Source: Zygnema cylindricum (Eukaryota > Streptophyta > Zygnematophyceae > Zygnematales > Zygnemataceae). Taken from it: a stretch of 64,000 nt of DNA. The stretch is taken from positions 1 through 64,000 of the forward strand of contig JBBHKE010003138.1 in assembly GCA_037447655.1 (NCBI GenBank), given 5' to 3'. Positions 11,330 to 21,603 of this stretch are shown piece by piece; position 1 is the first letter of the stretch, and every line of letters starts with the position of its first letter. The translations under genes were made by a program, and so were the position numbers. A model generated the notes under the pieces. The model was given only the letters and a program-made list of their open reading frames with translations, searched no databases and was not told where the DNA came from.

Positions 11330-11880
11330 GCTTCGAGACTGTATCGTCGCGACGAGACTGTATCGCCGCTGAGTGTTATGTTTTTCTTTCGTGCTAGTCA
11401 ACGACGAGAATGTGTCGTCGTTGAATGGCTTTTATATTTTTTCACGATTCAACACCGACACTGTGTGAACACAAGGAGTCGGAACCCATTTCTCCATTCC
11501 ATAATTGTTTCTCTCTTATTTTCCATTTCTGTTTAATATTGAACTTAACAAAACTATCCGTCCCTCTAGTCCTCATATTCTCTAACCTGTGTTCTTATAT
11601 TTCAAACTATTTCTTTACATCCTTAAAATCCAGCCTTATGGTTCTCTTTTCCTATCTGTCACTATCCGATTCTTTATTTATTTTTTTGTCCCTTCCTCTC
11701 TCATGGTCTCTCTACTTTATATCTCTTATACTCTTACATTTTTTATCTTTATGGCATACTATAACTTCTACTATCCAGCGATGATGCTATGTCCCAGCGA
11801 CGATGCTATGTCGTTGTTGGATGGTATATTTCATATTCGGCCAATCGGCGACGACAATGTGTCGTCGCTGAATGGCAACA
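11330..11880. repeat. Cluster of AGCGACGAC / GTCGTCGCT hairpins
   Basis: Short inverted repeats such as TCAACGACGAGAATGTGTCGTCGTTGA (about 11398-11424) and GGCGACGACAATGTGTCGTCGCTGA (about 11847-11872), with further diverged copies at 11330-11375 and 11780-11815. Arms are about 9-12 bp with 5-7 nt loops. They lie just beyond the 3' end of the pogo-like transposase relic. Confidence 0.65.
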
Positions 11881-12168
11881 TGATACTGCAATTTAGGAAG
11901 CGTTTTTACACCATCACTACATATGCATTTCATCCATTGTTTTGGCTATTCAACTTGCGCAGACAAAATATGAAAACAAAAAAAACAAAGAGGGATATAT
12001 AATATTCAATGTGAAAGAAAGAAACATAATGTATACTGCATACTGCAGTAAAAGAAAAGTAGAAATAGTAACCTATCAAAATAAAACTACAAAAAAAAGG
12101 CAAATAAATCCACACTATTATTAAAAAATTTTGCAAACGCCCATTATCTATTTTACCACCTCTCCTAA

Positions 12169-14124
12169 TTAAACCACCTCTCTATAAAGTGCCTCAAAAT
12201 CACTGTAGTCCTCTAAGTCTTCGTCATGACTAGCTTCATCCTCTTGAATGTCGCCCTCTCGAAGGAGTTGGAGTAAATCCCGTGCGGGAGCCGAAGGAGT
12301 TGGCACCTCGTCGCCCTCGAAATGGTTTCGCCATTTCATGATTATCACTTGCAAATCCTGCGTAAACATACTCTCCTCCCATTTCCCATCCTTTAATGAC
12401 AATCCACATTGGATCATCACCTTCCGTGCATACCCCATGCCATTCTTGTCCTTCATTTCGTTCACCTCGCGAATTGAATCGCGTGCCAACTTTAAGAAAA
12501 ACGATTTCCAATGTCCAACTAACTTACCCGACCATTTTGGCCCTTGGGTAAGGACCACTTGTGGCCCTCTATCCCCTTCGTTTTCCAATCTTCCCATTTT
12601 CTCGACCATACCTCCTTTATTTTTGAGATTAAAAATGAATCGGTGGGTTGCACTAGATGTGTTGCACACGGTGTGAAAAAGTGGAGGGTTGTTTTCTTTG
12701 CGAGTAGAGCGGTGTTCAATTCCTCGGACAAATTGTGCCCGCTAGAATTGTCCACAAAAATAACCTTTTCTTCCCATCACGATCTTTTTGGTATGACCTC
12801 GGCTCACAGATCCATTGTGGGAAGACCGTCTTGTCGTTCCAACCTTTAGGCCCGATACGATAACAAACTCTTGCAAAAGAGAGAGAGGGAGGGAGTTACA
12901 TGAATGGGAGATGGATATGGCATAGGGAGAATAAGAGAGTGGGGCGTTGAGGGAAAAAGAGAGGGAAAGAGGCGAGAATTACAGGGATTGGGAGAGAGGG
13001 GAGAAAGATATTGAGTTAGGGAGGGAGAGAGAGGGCGAGAAGGGGATGGGGAAGAAGCACTATAAACAACACAAATCCCCAAAATTATTATTTTTGGTGT
13101 GGAATACAAGGGAGAATGAGGAAGATAATAGTGTCAATATTTACAAGGAAAAATATACATAGGGAAGGAAACTCACCTGGTATGTCATCGTGGATGCCTT
13201 TTATCGGGTAACTACAGAGCTTGTTGGTGAAGATTAACATAGGAGATTCAATTCGGGCGTTCACTCCGCCCGTGAGTCGAATCATCAAAGTCATCAACTC
13301 TCCGCCTACCGCAACGTCCGCGTATTTAACCACCTCGTCCACCCGAAAACCCATCGTCCTTTTCTTATCCATGTTTACAATGACGTGGGTCTTGTCCATG
13401 TCTTGACTAGATCCTCGTTGTAGCGACCTAATATCACAATAACACATAAAAATGTTGAAAATGAACAACACACATAAGTATGATGGTTAGGGCAACAACT
13501 TTCATTCGCGTATTTGCATTTATAACCCTCGACAAAAACATAAAAAAAATACATGTAACTTACATCACAACACATATCAATGAGTTGTATAAAGGTACAA
13601 AAAGCTTACCCGATAAATATCCTTGTTTTAACTCTCCCATGTGATATGTTACCATTTTCAATGTACCCCTTCTCCGGGCTTAATTGTAACTTTCCTTTTC
13701 GAGCCATCGTGGCAATATTGTGTTTCTTGCAAAACCGTTGAGTCCATCGTTTTGTCATTTTCATGTTGATCTCTTTTCCCGTTTTGTCAAAAAACAACCT
13801 CGCATTTTCCTTCTTCATACGTTTAATGATATGAACTGCCATGGTCCCCACAATAGTTTCAGACATTTTAATACCCGCCTTCTTGAACCGGTAGAACTCC
13901 TCCACCAACTTCGAGTACACCGCTGTGACCCACGGAAATTCTTTCCTCCCCCTACCCGGCAGTGCCTTTGTCACCAGCACACTTCTTCTTCCAAATCCAA
14001 CAGTTGACAAGGTGTGTGTCGTAGTCCTTATGTTTCTCAGTGTCGCAACCCTGCCCTTCCACCACCGACTTGCCTTTTGGTAATCTGCAACAAGAGGAAA
14101 GAAAAAAATAAACAAGAAAAACAT
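12169..14124 (-). pseudogene. pogo-like (Tc1/mariner superfamily) DDE transposase relic
   Basis: Three minus-strand parts in order. 14124-13606 holds a CENP-B/Tc5-like DNA-binding region (MTKRWTQRFCKKHNI, MARKGKLQLSPEK). 13471-13196 holds the first catalytic segment, DMDKTHVIVNMDKK, where the usual MDET is MDKT. 12850-12169 holds the second and third segments, VIFVDNSSGHN and FFTPCATHLVQPTDSFLISK, which match the DDE_1 spacing. The catalytic segments sit in two frames: WNDKTVFPQWICEPR runs in one frame up to about 12770 and VIFVDNSSGHN is in the next. The parts are separated by non-coding gaps that could be introns. The enzyme family performs cut-and-paste transposition. This copy looks inactive or misassembled; the family call is firm, the exon model is not. 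Confidence 0.75.
12880..13085. repeat. GA-rich tract
   Basis: GAGAGGGAG-type low-complexity DNA between two catalytic segments of the transposase relic. The short open frames in it are artefacts. Confidence 0.6.
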
Positions 14125-14176
14125 GTCAGTCCTAATTCATATAGGAAAAAATATATATTATAAAGGAAAAACAATT

Positions 14177-14400
14177 CAACGACGACCAGCAGTTGTCGCT
14201 AAATTCAGCGACGAATGGTGGTCGTCGCTGGTTGAGATATCTGGTGCCATTTCAAGATTCAGCGACGACATAAAGTCGACGCTGGTTCAAGTAACCGTTG
14301 CATATACAACACTCACCGACGAGAGAAAGTCGTCGCTGGTTCAGCAAAGAGGTGAAGTCGTCGCTGGTTCAGCAAAGAGGTGAAGTCGTCGCTATGTCTA
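14177..14400. repeat. Second cluster of AGCGACGAC / GTCGTCGCTGG hairpins
   Basis: At least five half-sites or full hairpins in about 220 bp, for example AGCGACGAATGGTGGTCGTCGCTGG, and a short tandem of GAAGTCGTCGCTGGTTCAGC. They lie between the transposase relic and the accessory frame, on the opposite side of the transposase from the 11.3-11.9 kb cluster. Confidence 0.65.
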
Positions 14401-14511
14401 TCAAACCACAAGAGAAACAAAAAAAAACAAAAAACGTGAGTGGGTGAAAGATGGCAAGTGATAGAGTGGAGGAGGAGTTAATTTTGCTGGAGTCAAAAAT
14501 ACATTCCAACT

Positions 14512-15330
14512 ACCGATTTTTTTTTTTTGACAATTCCCGTGTGAGCCTCATCAAGTGCTCTCGATCGGCTCTCATTTGTTCTTGTTGAGCCGCTACTTGT
14601 TGAGTGAGTGCCGCGATTATTAGTGGCGAATCCTCTCCTCTCGGTGGTGATGGGGGCCTAATCGGCAGTGTAACCCTTTATATTTCCCATAAACGAGAGC
14701 GTAGCACTTCGACACTGCGAAACTTTTGCAATATCGTTGTAGGAGCATCTCGGAGAGCGAGTACCTCGGGAGTTACTCGATACTATTTTAGGATGTTGTA
14801 TAGCCAGGGATCGTATGGATGATGATGACGTAACAACTTAATAACATTAACCCAAAAACCGTCCTCCCCATGAACAACCCAAGTTAGCCGAGGATCCGCC
14901 GGATTAAATTGCCTTACGTGGGGAAAGGTCGATTCTCGTTCCTTAAGCGAGATAAAAAGCCATGTGGGATGTGCGGTGACATCGGGGGGGATGTCGAGAA
15001 TTCGCGGAAATGGATTTGTGTCCGGGTTTAGGGGTCGGGGTTCGGAATACCTGTTGTTGTTCCGGCCATTCGTCGACCGGAAGATAATGTTCGGGTCGAG
15101 GAACAAAATTGTCCATTTCATCCTCTCCCATGGGAGGAAAAAAACACCAACCTGGATGCTCAACCGGGTATGGAGGTTGAGGATGCGAAGGAGCCACTAC
15201 AATGGCTCTCTCCCTATTCGGCGTGGGAGGCGCCCGGAACACATCCTCGTCATCATTGAATTCCTCTTCACGTTACTTTTTCTCACTATCCAGAGTTTGC
15301 TCGTACTCGGTGGTGGGATCATCCTTGTTC
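14512..15330 (-). pseudogene. Accessory protein frame of the pogo-like element, C-terminal part
   Basis: The minus strand reads nearly continuously as protein: REEEFNDDEDVFRAPPTPN, then MGEDEMDNFVPRPEHYLP, a possible CAACAG|GTATTC donor near 15048, then IPPDVTAHPTWLFISLKE, GEDGFWVNVIKLLRHHHPYD, VEVLRSRLWE and a coiled-coil-like Gln/Arg-rich tail ending about 14512. Isolated stops break it at about 15275, 14784 and 14677. No domain is recognised. Its place beside the transposase and the hairpin arrays suggests a transposon-encoded accessory or DNA-binding factor, which is inference. A solo LTR (15331-16338) separates it from the rest of the frame. Confidence 0.5.
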
Positions 15331-16338
15331 TGTTGAAATAACTAGTTTTTTGGTATTTTCTAGGTCTAAATATATTAGCGAAAACATATAAAGAAAATTG
15401 CAGGCAGCCTGCCTCTATCTCTTCTCTCTTGCCCCCATACTTGTTGTATTCACTGAAAGAGAGAGAGAGAGAGTGATGGAGCCATGGCTACCTGAGCTCC
15501 ATAGACAAGACTAAAGAGTGACTTAAGTCACTCTCAACAAAAGGTTGAGCCCGACAGGACTCGAACCTTCGACCGGCAGAACGCGGCGTAGCCGTTAGCT
15601 TTATCTAGTGTGTCGTAGAAGTCCGTTAAGTTATATAGGGTTTGATATGTATTTAAACTATTGTATGGTACTAAAACCGATTAACTAAAATATGTACGAA
15701 AGAACATAGAACTAGTTAAAATTTGGTGCGGACGTCATTTCGCACGAAACAAATGAATCGGACATTTTTTTGACGGACGACATTTAATGTCGGATTTAAT
15801 CTGACGGCACACATCACTGCCGAGATCACGGAATGGTCACTTTGGCGTTTATGGACGTGGCATGACCTAGCGCCACGTAGAGGGATAAAATTTGGTCGTA
15901 GGAATTCCGGGGAATATACGGATGAGTGGAAGGGTGACACGCGTCCACTTAGTGGCCTTGTCGTACACAGGCCGTATAGAAAGGACATCGGCCGAAGTAC
16001 CTTTTTGTACTTTACAGTTATATGATTGGTTCGTACGTCAGTCGATAGGGGCTGTGAGAGAGGTTTAGGACTTAGGAAAATCTGGTAGATAGTCACCTCT
16101 CTCAAGGAGAGCTTTGTATAAAATTTGCATTTTTGCCGGCTCATAACTTATCGCTTGGCTGGCCGTTTTCATTGATTCTTTTTGCTACGGACTTAGGGGA
16201 GTCCAGGCTGCACAGGGGTGTAGTCAGACTGTCTGTTTGCCTTCTTGGGTAGCAGTGGTTTTTGCTTGAAGTGGGTTAGTTAAAAACTATTTATAGGCTT
16301 TCTAAATTTTGTAGTCCAATGGAGGACGCAGAATTCCA
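15331..16338 (+). mobile_element. Solo LTR with antisense tRNA-like module, target duplication TGTTC
   Basis: It begins TGTTGAAATAACTAG and ends GGACGCAGAATTCCA. Perfect 5-bp target repeats TGTTC lie at 15326-15330 and 16339-16343. A sense TATA box (TTTGTATAAAATTTG, about 16113) precedes the conserved GATTCTTTTTGCTACGGACT stretch. It is the same family as the LTR at 5674-6795. It splits the accessory frame of the pogo-like element. Confidence 0.85.
15542..15612 (-). promoter_or_regulatory. tRNA-like module with consensus B-box in solo LTR
   Basis: On the minus strand: TAGATAAAGCTAACGGC (A-box-like) and GGTTCGAGTCC, which fits the B-box consensus GGTTCGANTCC exactly. It is antisense to the LTR and in the same position as in the other copies. 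Confidence 0.6.
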
Positions 16339-16343
16339 TGTTC

Positions 16344-17290
16344 TTTCACGCCGCAATGTGCGTGGGTTGTAAAATTTCGGGGATGGGGTTGTCTTCCGGC
16401 TGTTCTTCGCCGTCTTCGATGCTCTCGTCGCTACCCGAAGTTGATGGGACATAGAGGTCGTCTTTCTCATCATTCACCTTCCGCTTACCCTTTGCTATCT
16501 CCCTCTTCCTAGCTATCCTTCTCCGTGCCTCACTTCCCCCACCATCCTCTATCGTCGCCTCCCCCCCTCACTCCTTCCTCCTCCACGGTCTCACAACACG
16601 CTATGATTTTTTTCATTATTATCCTCTTTTTTCTACCTAATTTCCCCTTAACCTCACTCCCCCCACCCTCCTCGACCGTTGTCTCTTTTCCCTTTCGTTC
16701 CTCTCCTAATGGCGTCTTCCCCTCCCTCTCTTCACTCAAACAATTCTCTTCCCTAAAACCCTCGCCTTTTTCCTCCTCATCGCCTTCATCAAAAATTATT
16801 ATATTTCGTTTTATTCTCCTACATTTTTTCTCTACCTTTCCCCGTGCCTCACTTCACCCAGCCTCTTCTACCGTCGCCTCCTTCCCCCCCTCTTCTTCAC
16901 CCAATAGCGCCTTTCCACCCTTATCCTCTATTGGAATTTTTTCTTCCCTACTCACCTCACCTTCTAGCGCCTCCTTCCTCCTCACATCTACGGATTCACC
17001 CCTTTCCTCCGTTTCACTCACCTCCCTTTCATTTCCCCTCCCCTCCAGCGGCACCCAACCAATGGGTAGCAAGGTGGTCGCCTCCCTTTCTGTTGCTAAT
17101 CCCTCCGCGGTACCTCTTACTCCTATAACCGTTTCCGTGGCATCTCTTTCCCTCTCTTCCCCCCTTCGTACCCTTTCGCTTTCCATTCTTGGCCGACGTC
17201 GTTGATTAAGTCGAGGTTTTGGAGGGTAACAACGACAATACGACAAGACACTACGGTGTCTCCTATATAATTGGCTGCTGCCCTCCATGG
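16344..17290 (-). pseudogene. Accessory protein frame of the pogo-like element, N-terminal part with internal repeats
   Basis: The minus strand encodes a Glu/Arg-rich, probably disordered protein. About 160-180 bp repeats carry the phrase TVEEGGGSE or TIEDGGGSE followed by a basic stretch, with DNA copies near 16880, 16680 and 16560. Reading on gives GKRKVNDEKDDLYVPSTSGS and SIEDGEEQPEDNPIPEILQP, then the solo LTR. Frames shift between repeats, so it is degraded or repeat-driven. No known domain is seen. Confidence 0.4.
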
Positions 17291-17454
17291 ATATTAGTCA
17301 AACTTGATGAAAAAAATGAAAAAGAAGAGGTTGTTGCACAAAAAAGTGAGAGACTACGGAAATAAACCCTAAAAATGACAAGTCTTACGAAAAAATAGAG
17401 TATGAGGTTTTAACGTAATAGATGCGTTCAAAATATACTTACATAGTGTATTGT

Positions 17455-17745
17455 CCGCGATGGCATTAAGTCATCGCTACTCAAATCATTATGAACATTC
17501 CCACAGTTTGACGACAAAACGAATTTAGGATGTCACGCGGTTCACTGTTTAGTAAATTCTGATAGAGGCAAGGTCATTCAAAATATACTTACAGGGTGAG
17601 TGGTCCGCGACACAAGAAAGTCGTTGCGTCCCTAATGATTTTGGATAATCCAACAGTGTGACGACGAAACTGAATTAAAAAGTCACGTGGTTCAATGATT
17701 CCGGGATTCCAACAAATAGGCAACGACAAAGCGTTGTCGACTCAA
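17455..17745. repeat. Third group of hairpin half-sites
   Basis: Diverged copies of the same hairpin family: CCGCGATGGCATTAAGTCATCGCT (about 17457), CCGCGACACAAGAAAGTCGTTGCG (about 17603) and CAACGACAAAGCGTTGTCGA (about 17721). Related phrases such as TTCAAAATATACTTAC precede two of them. Confidence 0.5.
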
Positions 17746-18679
17746 CGAAGATTCATATTAATGTACTAACTAAAGACAGAAAACTGAAATATGCACGCTT
17801 TTCTAGTTTAAAACTTCCATCGTTGTTGTAATAGGATTTCTACCCTCTCAAAAAAACCCCATTACTACATCACATTTCAACCACACATTCCACACATTGG
17901 AAAATTACACATTCTCATTGGAAAGCACTCGCATAAAGAAATAAACTTTAAATTAGAAGAAGCTTCTGTCCACATAACATTAGCTTGGTCTCTTGCCCTC
18001 GTGGCTCAACCCTTCTTTTAAAGATTTTTCCTCTACTCTTAATAATTCTATCTCTTAACTTCTAAAACACTATTTGGTTAGTAAGAGATTTCAATGCAAA
18101 AATGCCTTTTCTCCAATTTGGTATTAATCGCTCAAGACCAAGATCAGCCGGAATTTCCACAAACTTTTCCAATGGAAAATATGTCTCTTTCCTCTTACAC
18201 TTCACTATTTATCCATCATCGCCTTGGACTTGCCAGGCCAAGGTCAACGCTCCGTTTTAACACGCTTTTACCTGGGCCAATCATTGATCAGCAAGGACTC
18301 AGACTGACCAATGCAAAAACGTGCGAAATCTCTTACTAACTACTTAGCACTTTACTAACCAATCAAACGTTACGTTTCACTACGTAAAATTTACGTGCAA
18401 AAGTGCGCGCCAAACGAAACGCGACTTCGCACGATCGAGCGTAACAAATTTCGCACGCGAAACTTCCTACGAAATTCCTTTAAGTAAAAGTGACGTTTCG
18501 TACTAAAATTTGTACGAAACGAACCACCGTGCATACTAAACGTTTCGTTAGAACTTTATGAAACGTACACGCGTAATTTCGGTACTAATTTGACCTTTAA
18601 CCCGTTTCAATGATACCCACTTGTTATTTAGACCCCACGCTGTCACCTAAATGCACCCATCGCTATAACTTTTAAAATA
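17746..18679. other. Unassigned DNA rich in ACGAAA / TTTCGT words
   Basis: No gene is seen. In 18360-18600 the words TTTCGT, ACGAAA, TACGAAAC and CGCACG recur on both strands far more than in neighbouring DNA. Confidence 0.4.
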
Positions 18680-18789
18680 TAACTCCAAATAGCGTGATTC
18701 TTTTGCGGACGTCTACCGAATTTAGTACTCTATAATCATAACACCTAAATACCCCTTTATAAACAAGTTCGATCCGCAATTGCTGTTAC
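18680..18789. repeat. 110-bp direct repeat, copy 1
   Basis: This begins TAACTCCAAATAGCGTGATT and runs to GCTGTTAC. It recurs in the same orientation at 19541-19650 with only scattered differences, on the other side of the chromodomain fragment. Confidence 0.75.
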
Positions 18790-18841
18790 ATCATCCCCTC
18801 CTTATTTTTAACTGACCTCAGTTAAACACATTTAATTCTCA

Positions 18842-19093
18842 AGACGGGACTTCTATATTATTATCCCTCCAATACCTCTGTAAAAACTCAGAATTTTTAT
18901 CCTCTAAAGTCAACTCATCCTCAGGCCTTCCTAGATAATGCACTTGCCAGAATATAGTATCACCAACCTTAAACCGTTGACCAACCCAATCTATTACCCA
19001 TCTGTGGACTTCAGGTTCTATAATTATTGAGGGATCCAATTCCAGTTCTCTTTCTGTTGGTCGAAGATTCGCTGGTTTCAGTTGGCTGATGTG
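18842..19093 (-). pseudogene. Ty3/gypsy integrase C-terminus with chromodomain-like end
   Basis: The minus frame reads HISQLKPANLRPTERELELD, a typical end of a gypsy integrase (the 'FHVSxLKP' motif), followed by EVHRWVIDWVGQRFK, FWQVHYLGRPEDELTLED and FLQRYWRDN, which fits a chromodomain (aromatic, Wx.H/K.LG, D/E..TWE) with some changes. Upstream of residue HISQ the frame is unrelated, so only about 84 codons survive. This is a fragment of a chromovirus-type retrotransposon; no protease, RT or RNase H was found nearby. Confidence 0.65.
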
Positions 19094-19540
19094 TATCACT
19101 GGCGAAAATAAAATCTGTACCAGGCGCAAACGGACAAAACCAAACAAATTGAGTACTTTACTTTGTCGTACCTGAACGCAAACGGACAAAACATAGAGGA
19201 TCGTGTACTTTTTCGTCGTCGCTTGAATTCTTTTGAAATTTTCTGGAAATTTCTTACACGTGCGACTACGTGTTTTTATTTGTTTTTCGAAAAATCTTTG
19301 TTTTAAAACACATCTTTCCTGTGTTTTAAATAAAAGTTTGAAGATGACGTTTTTTGGCGTGGCCGTGGGTCGAAGAACACAAAACGACAATATGTAGTAC
19401 ATCTTAAATTTGATGATGACGCAAAATGTACTTCTCATTTTTTCTTTTTTTTGTAGGGTTGAAACTTACGCGGTACAGCTCAAAGTTTTACAGGAAAACG
19501 ACAGAAAAAAACCCTTACTAAGGCACATGGAGACGCACCC

Positions 19541-19650
19541 TAACTCCAAATAGCGGGATTCTTTCGCGAACGACTACCAAATTTAGTACTCTATAATCAT
19601 AACACCTAAATACCCCTTTATAAACAAGTTCGATTCGGTATTACTGTTAC
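19541..19650. repeat. 110-bp direct repeat, copy 2
   Basis: Partner of 18680-18789, starting TAACTCCAAATAGCGGGATT. It could be an LTR remnant or the end of a small non-autonomous element. Confidence 0.75.
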
Positions 19651-19654
19651 GGTT

Positions 19655-19890
19655 GTGGCGACGACGAATTGTCGTCGCCAGGTCGATTTCTCCAACCACG
19701 CGCTGACGCTCCAATGTGGCCGCCTGCTAACAATATTAGTATGATACAAAGAGGGAGGAGACACATCGTCGTCGCCAAACTGGCAACTTTCAATTTGTCG
19801 CAAAATTATGCCCAAGCAACGTCGTCAGTATTCGGCGACGGTGCACGAGGATCTAACATAGCGACATTAAGGGGGGGGGGGGGGGGGAAG
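19655..19890. repeat. GGCGACGACGAATTGTCGTCGCC palindrome region and G-run
   Basis: A perfect hairpin with 9-bp arms (GGCGACGAC / GTCGTCGCC, about 19658-19680) belongs to the same hairpin family as at 11-17 kb. Two half-sites follow at about 19767 and 19835, then an uninterrupted G-run of about 19 at 19870-19888. Confidence 0.7.
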
Positions 19891-20898
19891 AAAAAACTCA
19901 GAGAAATCTAATCGCACACATAAAGGTAGAGGTAAACAAAATACCACTTTATAAGCGAATAATATATTGAGACACGCAATGTAAGCAGCCTTAAAAACTC
20001 GTATAAGGTAAGAATAAAAGGTTTTACTTCTTATTAGTATTATAATCCCCCGTAAAGTGTTCTATAAACTTGTTGAAAGTCCTCGGGATAAGGCACTCCT
20101 TTCCGCTTGTATTACAATCCGCAATCATCTAGTTGATCACACGAACGCGTGCAACCTTTGTCGACACGTGTTGGAGTTTGCGTCTCACCACCGAGATGAT
20201 ACTGTGGTCCACACGCGATGAGTCTGGCGGTGAGTCTGGAGGTGAGTTTGGGGGTGAGCCGAAATCGGTCGCACCGCCCTCAATGAAGGTGTCATCGTTG
20301 TCAAGCTCGAGTGCTTTTCAGGCACACTTCTATATTACCGAGGATTTCCGTACCCTTCCTACCCGTATTGTTCTCATAGTACGGAAAAGTGAGCGCAACC
20401 AGCCGGAAGGATTATGGTATTTCCTTTACTGAACAAGACGCACTTTGTTTCGTGCCTAACGGAGGCTGGACGACAAAGTTCTACCGTCTGAAAGATCGCA
20501 GTTCCGTCACCTAGTACTAGCTTCCACCAGCCCTAGTGGAGGGTACATTGTGGATTGCCACGTAGACTTCCGGACTGTCATCTAGATTTTGCTGTTAGCT
20601 GTCTGTAGCAATTCAGTTCAGGTTCAGCTGGCCAGTGGTTAATTAATTACATTAAGTCAAAGCTTGGCACTTCCGTGTCCCTTTCTTTGTGGTTGGCTTA
20701 TAACTGCAGATTAAATAATAACCTCCGGCCGCGGATCTAGCCGTAGTCAGATGTTTAACTTTTTGCCCCAAGTGTAGTACGGACTATTTGGTCCTCTGTC
20801 AGTTCGATTGCTCTAGCTTGCCGCTCATTGGTTCATAGCATAGTTCTGACTTTTTGGACCTGATTTTGGACAAACTTTGATGTATAAGGCGCTTGGGG
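19891..20898. other. Unassigned DNA upstream of the GC-rich frame
   Basis: No supported gene. A 99-aa plus frame at 20133-20432 has a short GESGGEFGGE repeat but no domain. Base composition rises toward GC, unlike the AT-rich flank to the left. Confidence 0.35.
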
Positions 20899-20929
20899 CC
20901 GAAGGAGACAGGTTGCTTTTCAGTACTGT
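20899..20929. repeat. 31-bp inverted repeat, left arm
   Basis: This begins CCGAAGGAGACAGGTTGCTT. The reverse complement, with one mismatch, is at 21477-21507. The pair lies in the leader of the 378-codon frame. Confidence 0.8.
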
Positions 20930-21476
20930 CTCCTGTGAAAACCCTCAGAAATTCCAACAAACCTTCTTTTGGAGAATCTTTGTGTTGTTTGACTCTATTG
21001 CCATCTCTGTTTTGGATTTGTCCATTTTGGGAATCATAGTTCGGGTTGGCGGTTGGCACTGCCTTCCCTTTGGGTGATTTTTGGATTTTTCGCTGCTTGA
21101 AACTGAGAAGAGTCTAGTCGGTTCTGAGCTGCGGACACCGAGGGTTGAAGGAGTACCATACCTATTTACACTGACCATCAGGAGAGATTTCGCCTTTCTC
21201 CCATTGTCATCGTAAATTGCCTGGGTATGTTAAGCTTGCTTCGCCATCTTTTATATCTTCCATCTTATATTTTATTTCTGTGGTCAAGGTGATATTGTTA
21301 AATCTGAAACAGCCATTCCTATTTATTTTTATATGTCCACGTGGTAGTGCATTTGTGTCTTCACTTTTAGTCCCTTTTGCTTTGGCGGGGACTTTCCGGA
21401 GTAAAACTGCAATTTCCTGTCATCGAAACAGTGGGTTTTGAGGGAACGGATGCTATAGACTTCCTGTGGATAAAGC

Positions 21477-21507
21477 ACAGTACTGAAAAGCCACCTGTCT
21501 CCTTCGG
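21477..21507. repeat. 31-bp inverted repeat, right arm
   Basis: This ends GCCACCTGTCTCCTTCGG and pairs with 20899-20929 across about 550 bp. It stands about 95 bp before the ATG at 21604; a TATA-like GACTTTATAAGCC (about 21530) lies between. Confidence 0.8.
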
Positions 21508-21603
21508 ATTAGAGGGGATAGGAGTTTTTGACTTTATAAGCCCACCCGGCGCAATCGAGTTTAGTTTACTTTCGTTTCTTCTTCTTTCAAGACCTTTGTC
21601 ATC

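Noticed and set aside
20133-20432. 99-aa frame with GESGGEFGGE
   Set aside because: No domain, no splice or promoter support and a short internal repeat; not distinguishable from chance.
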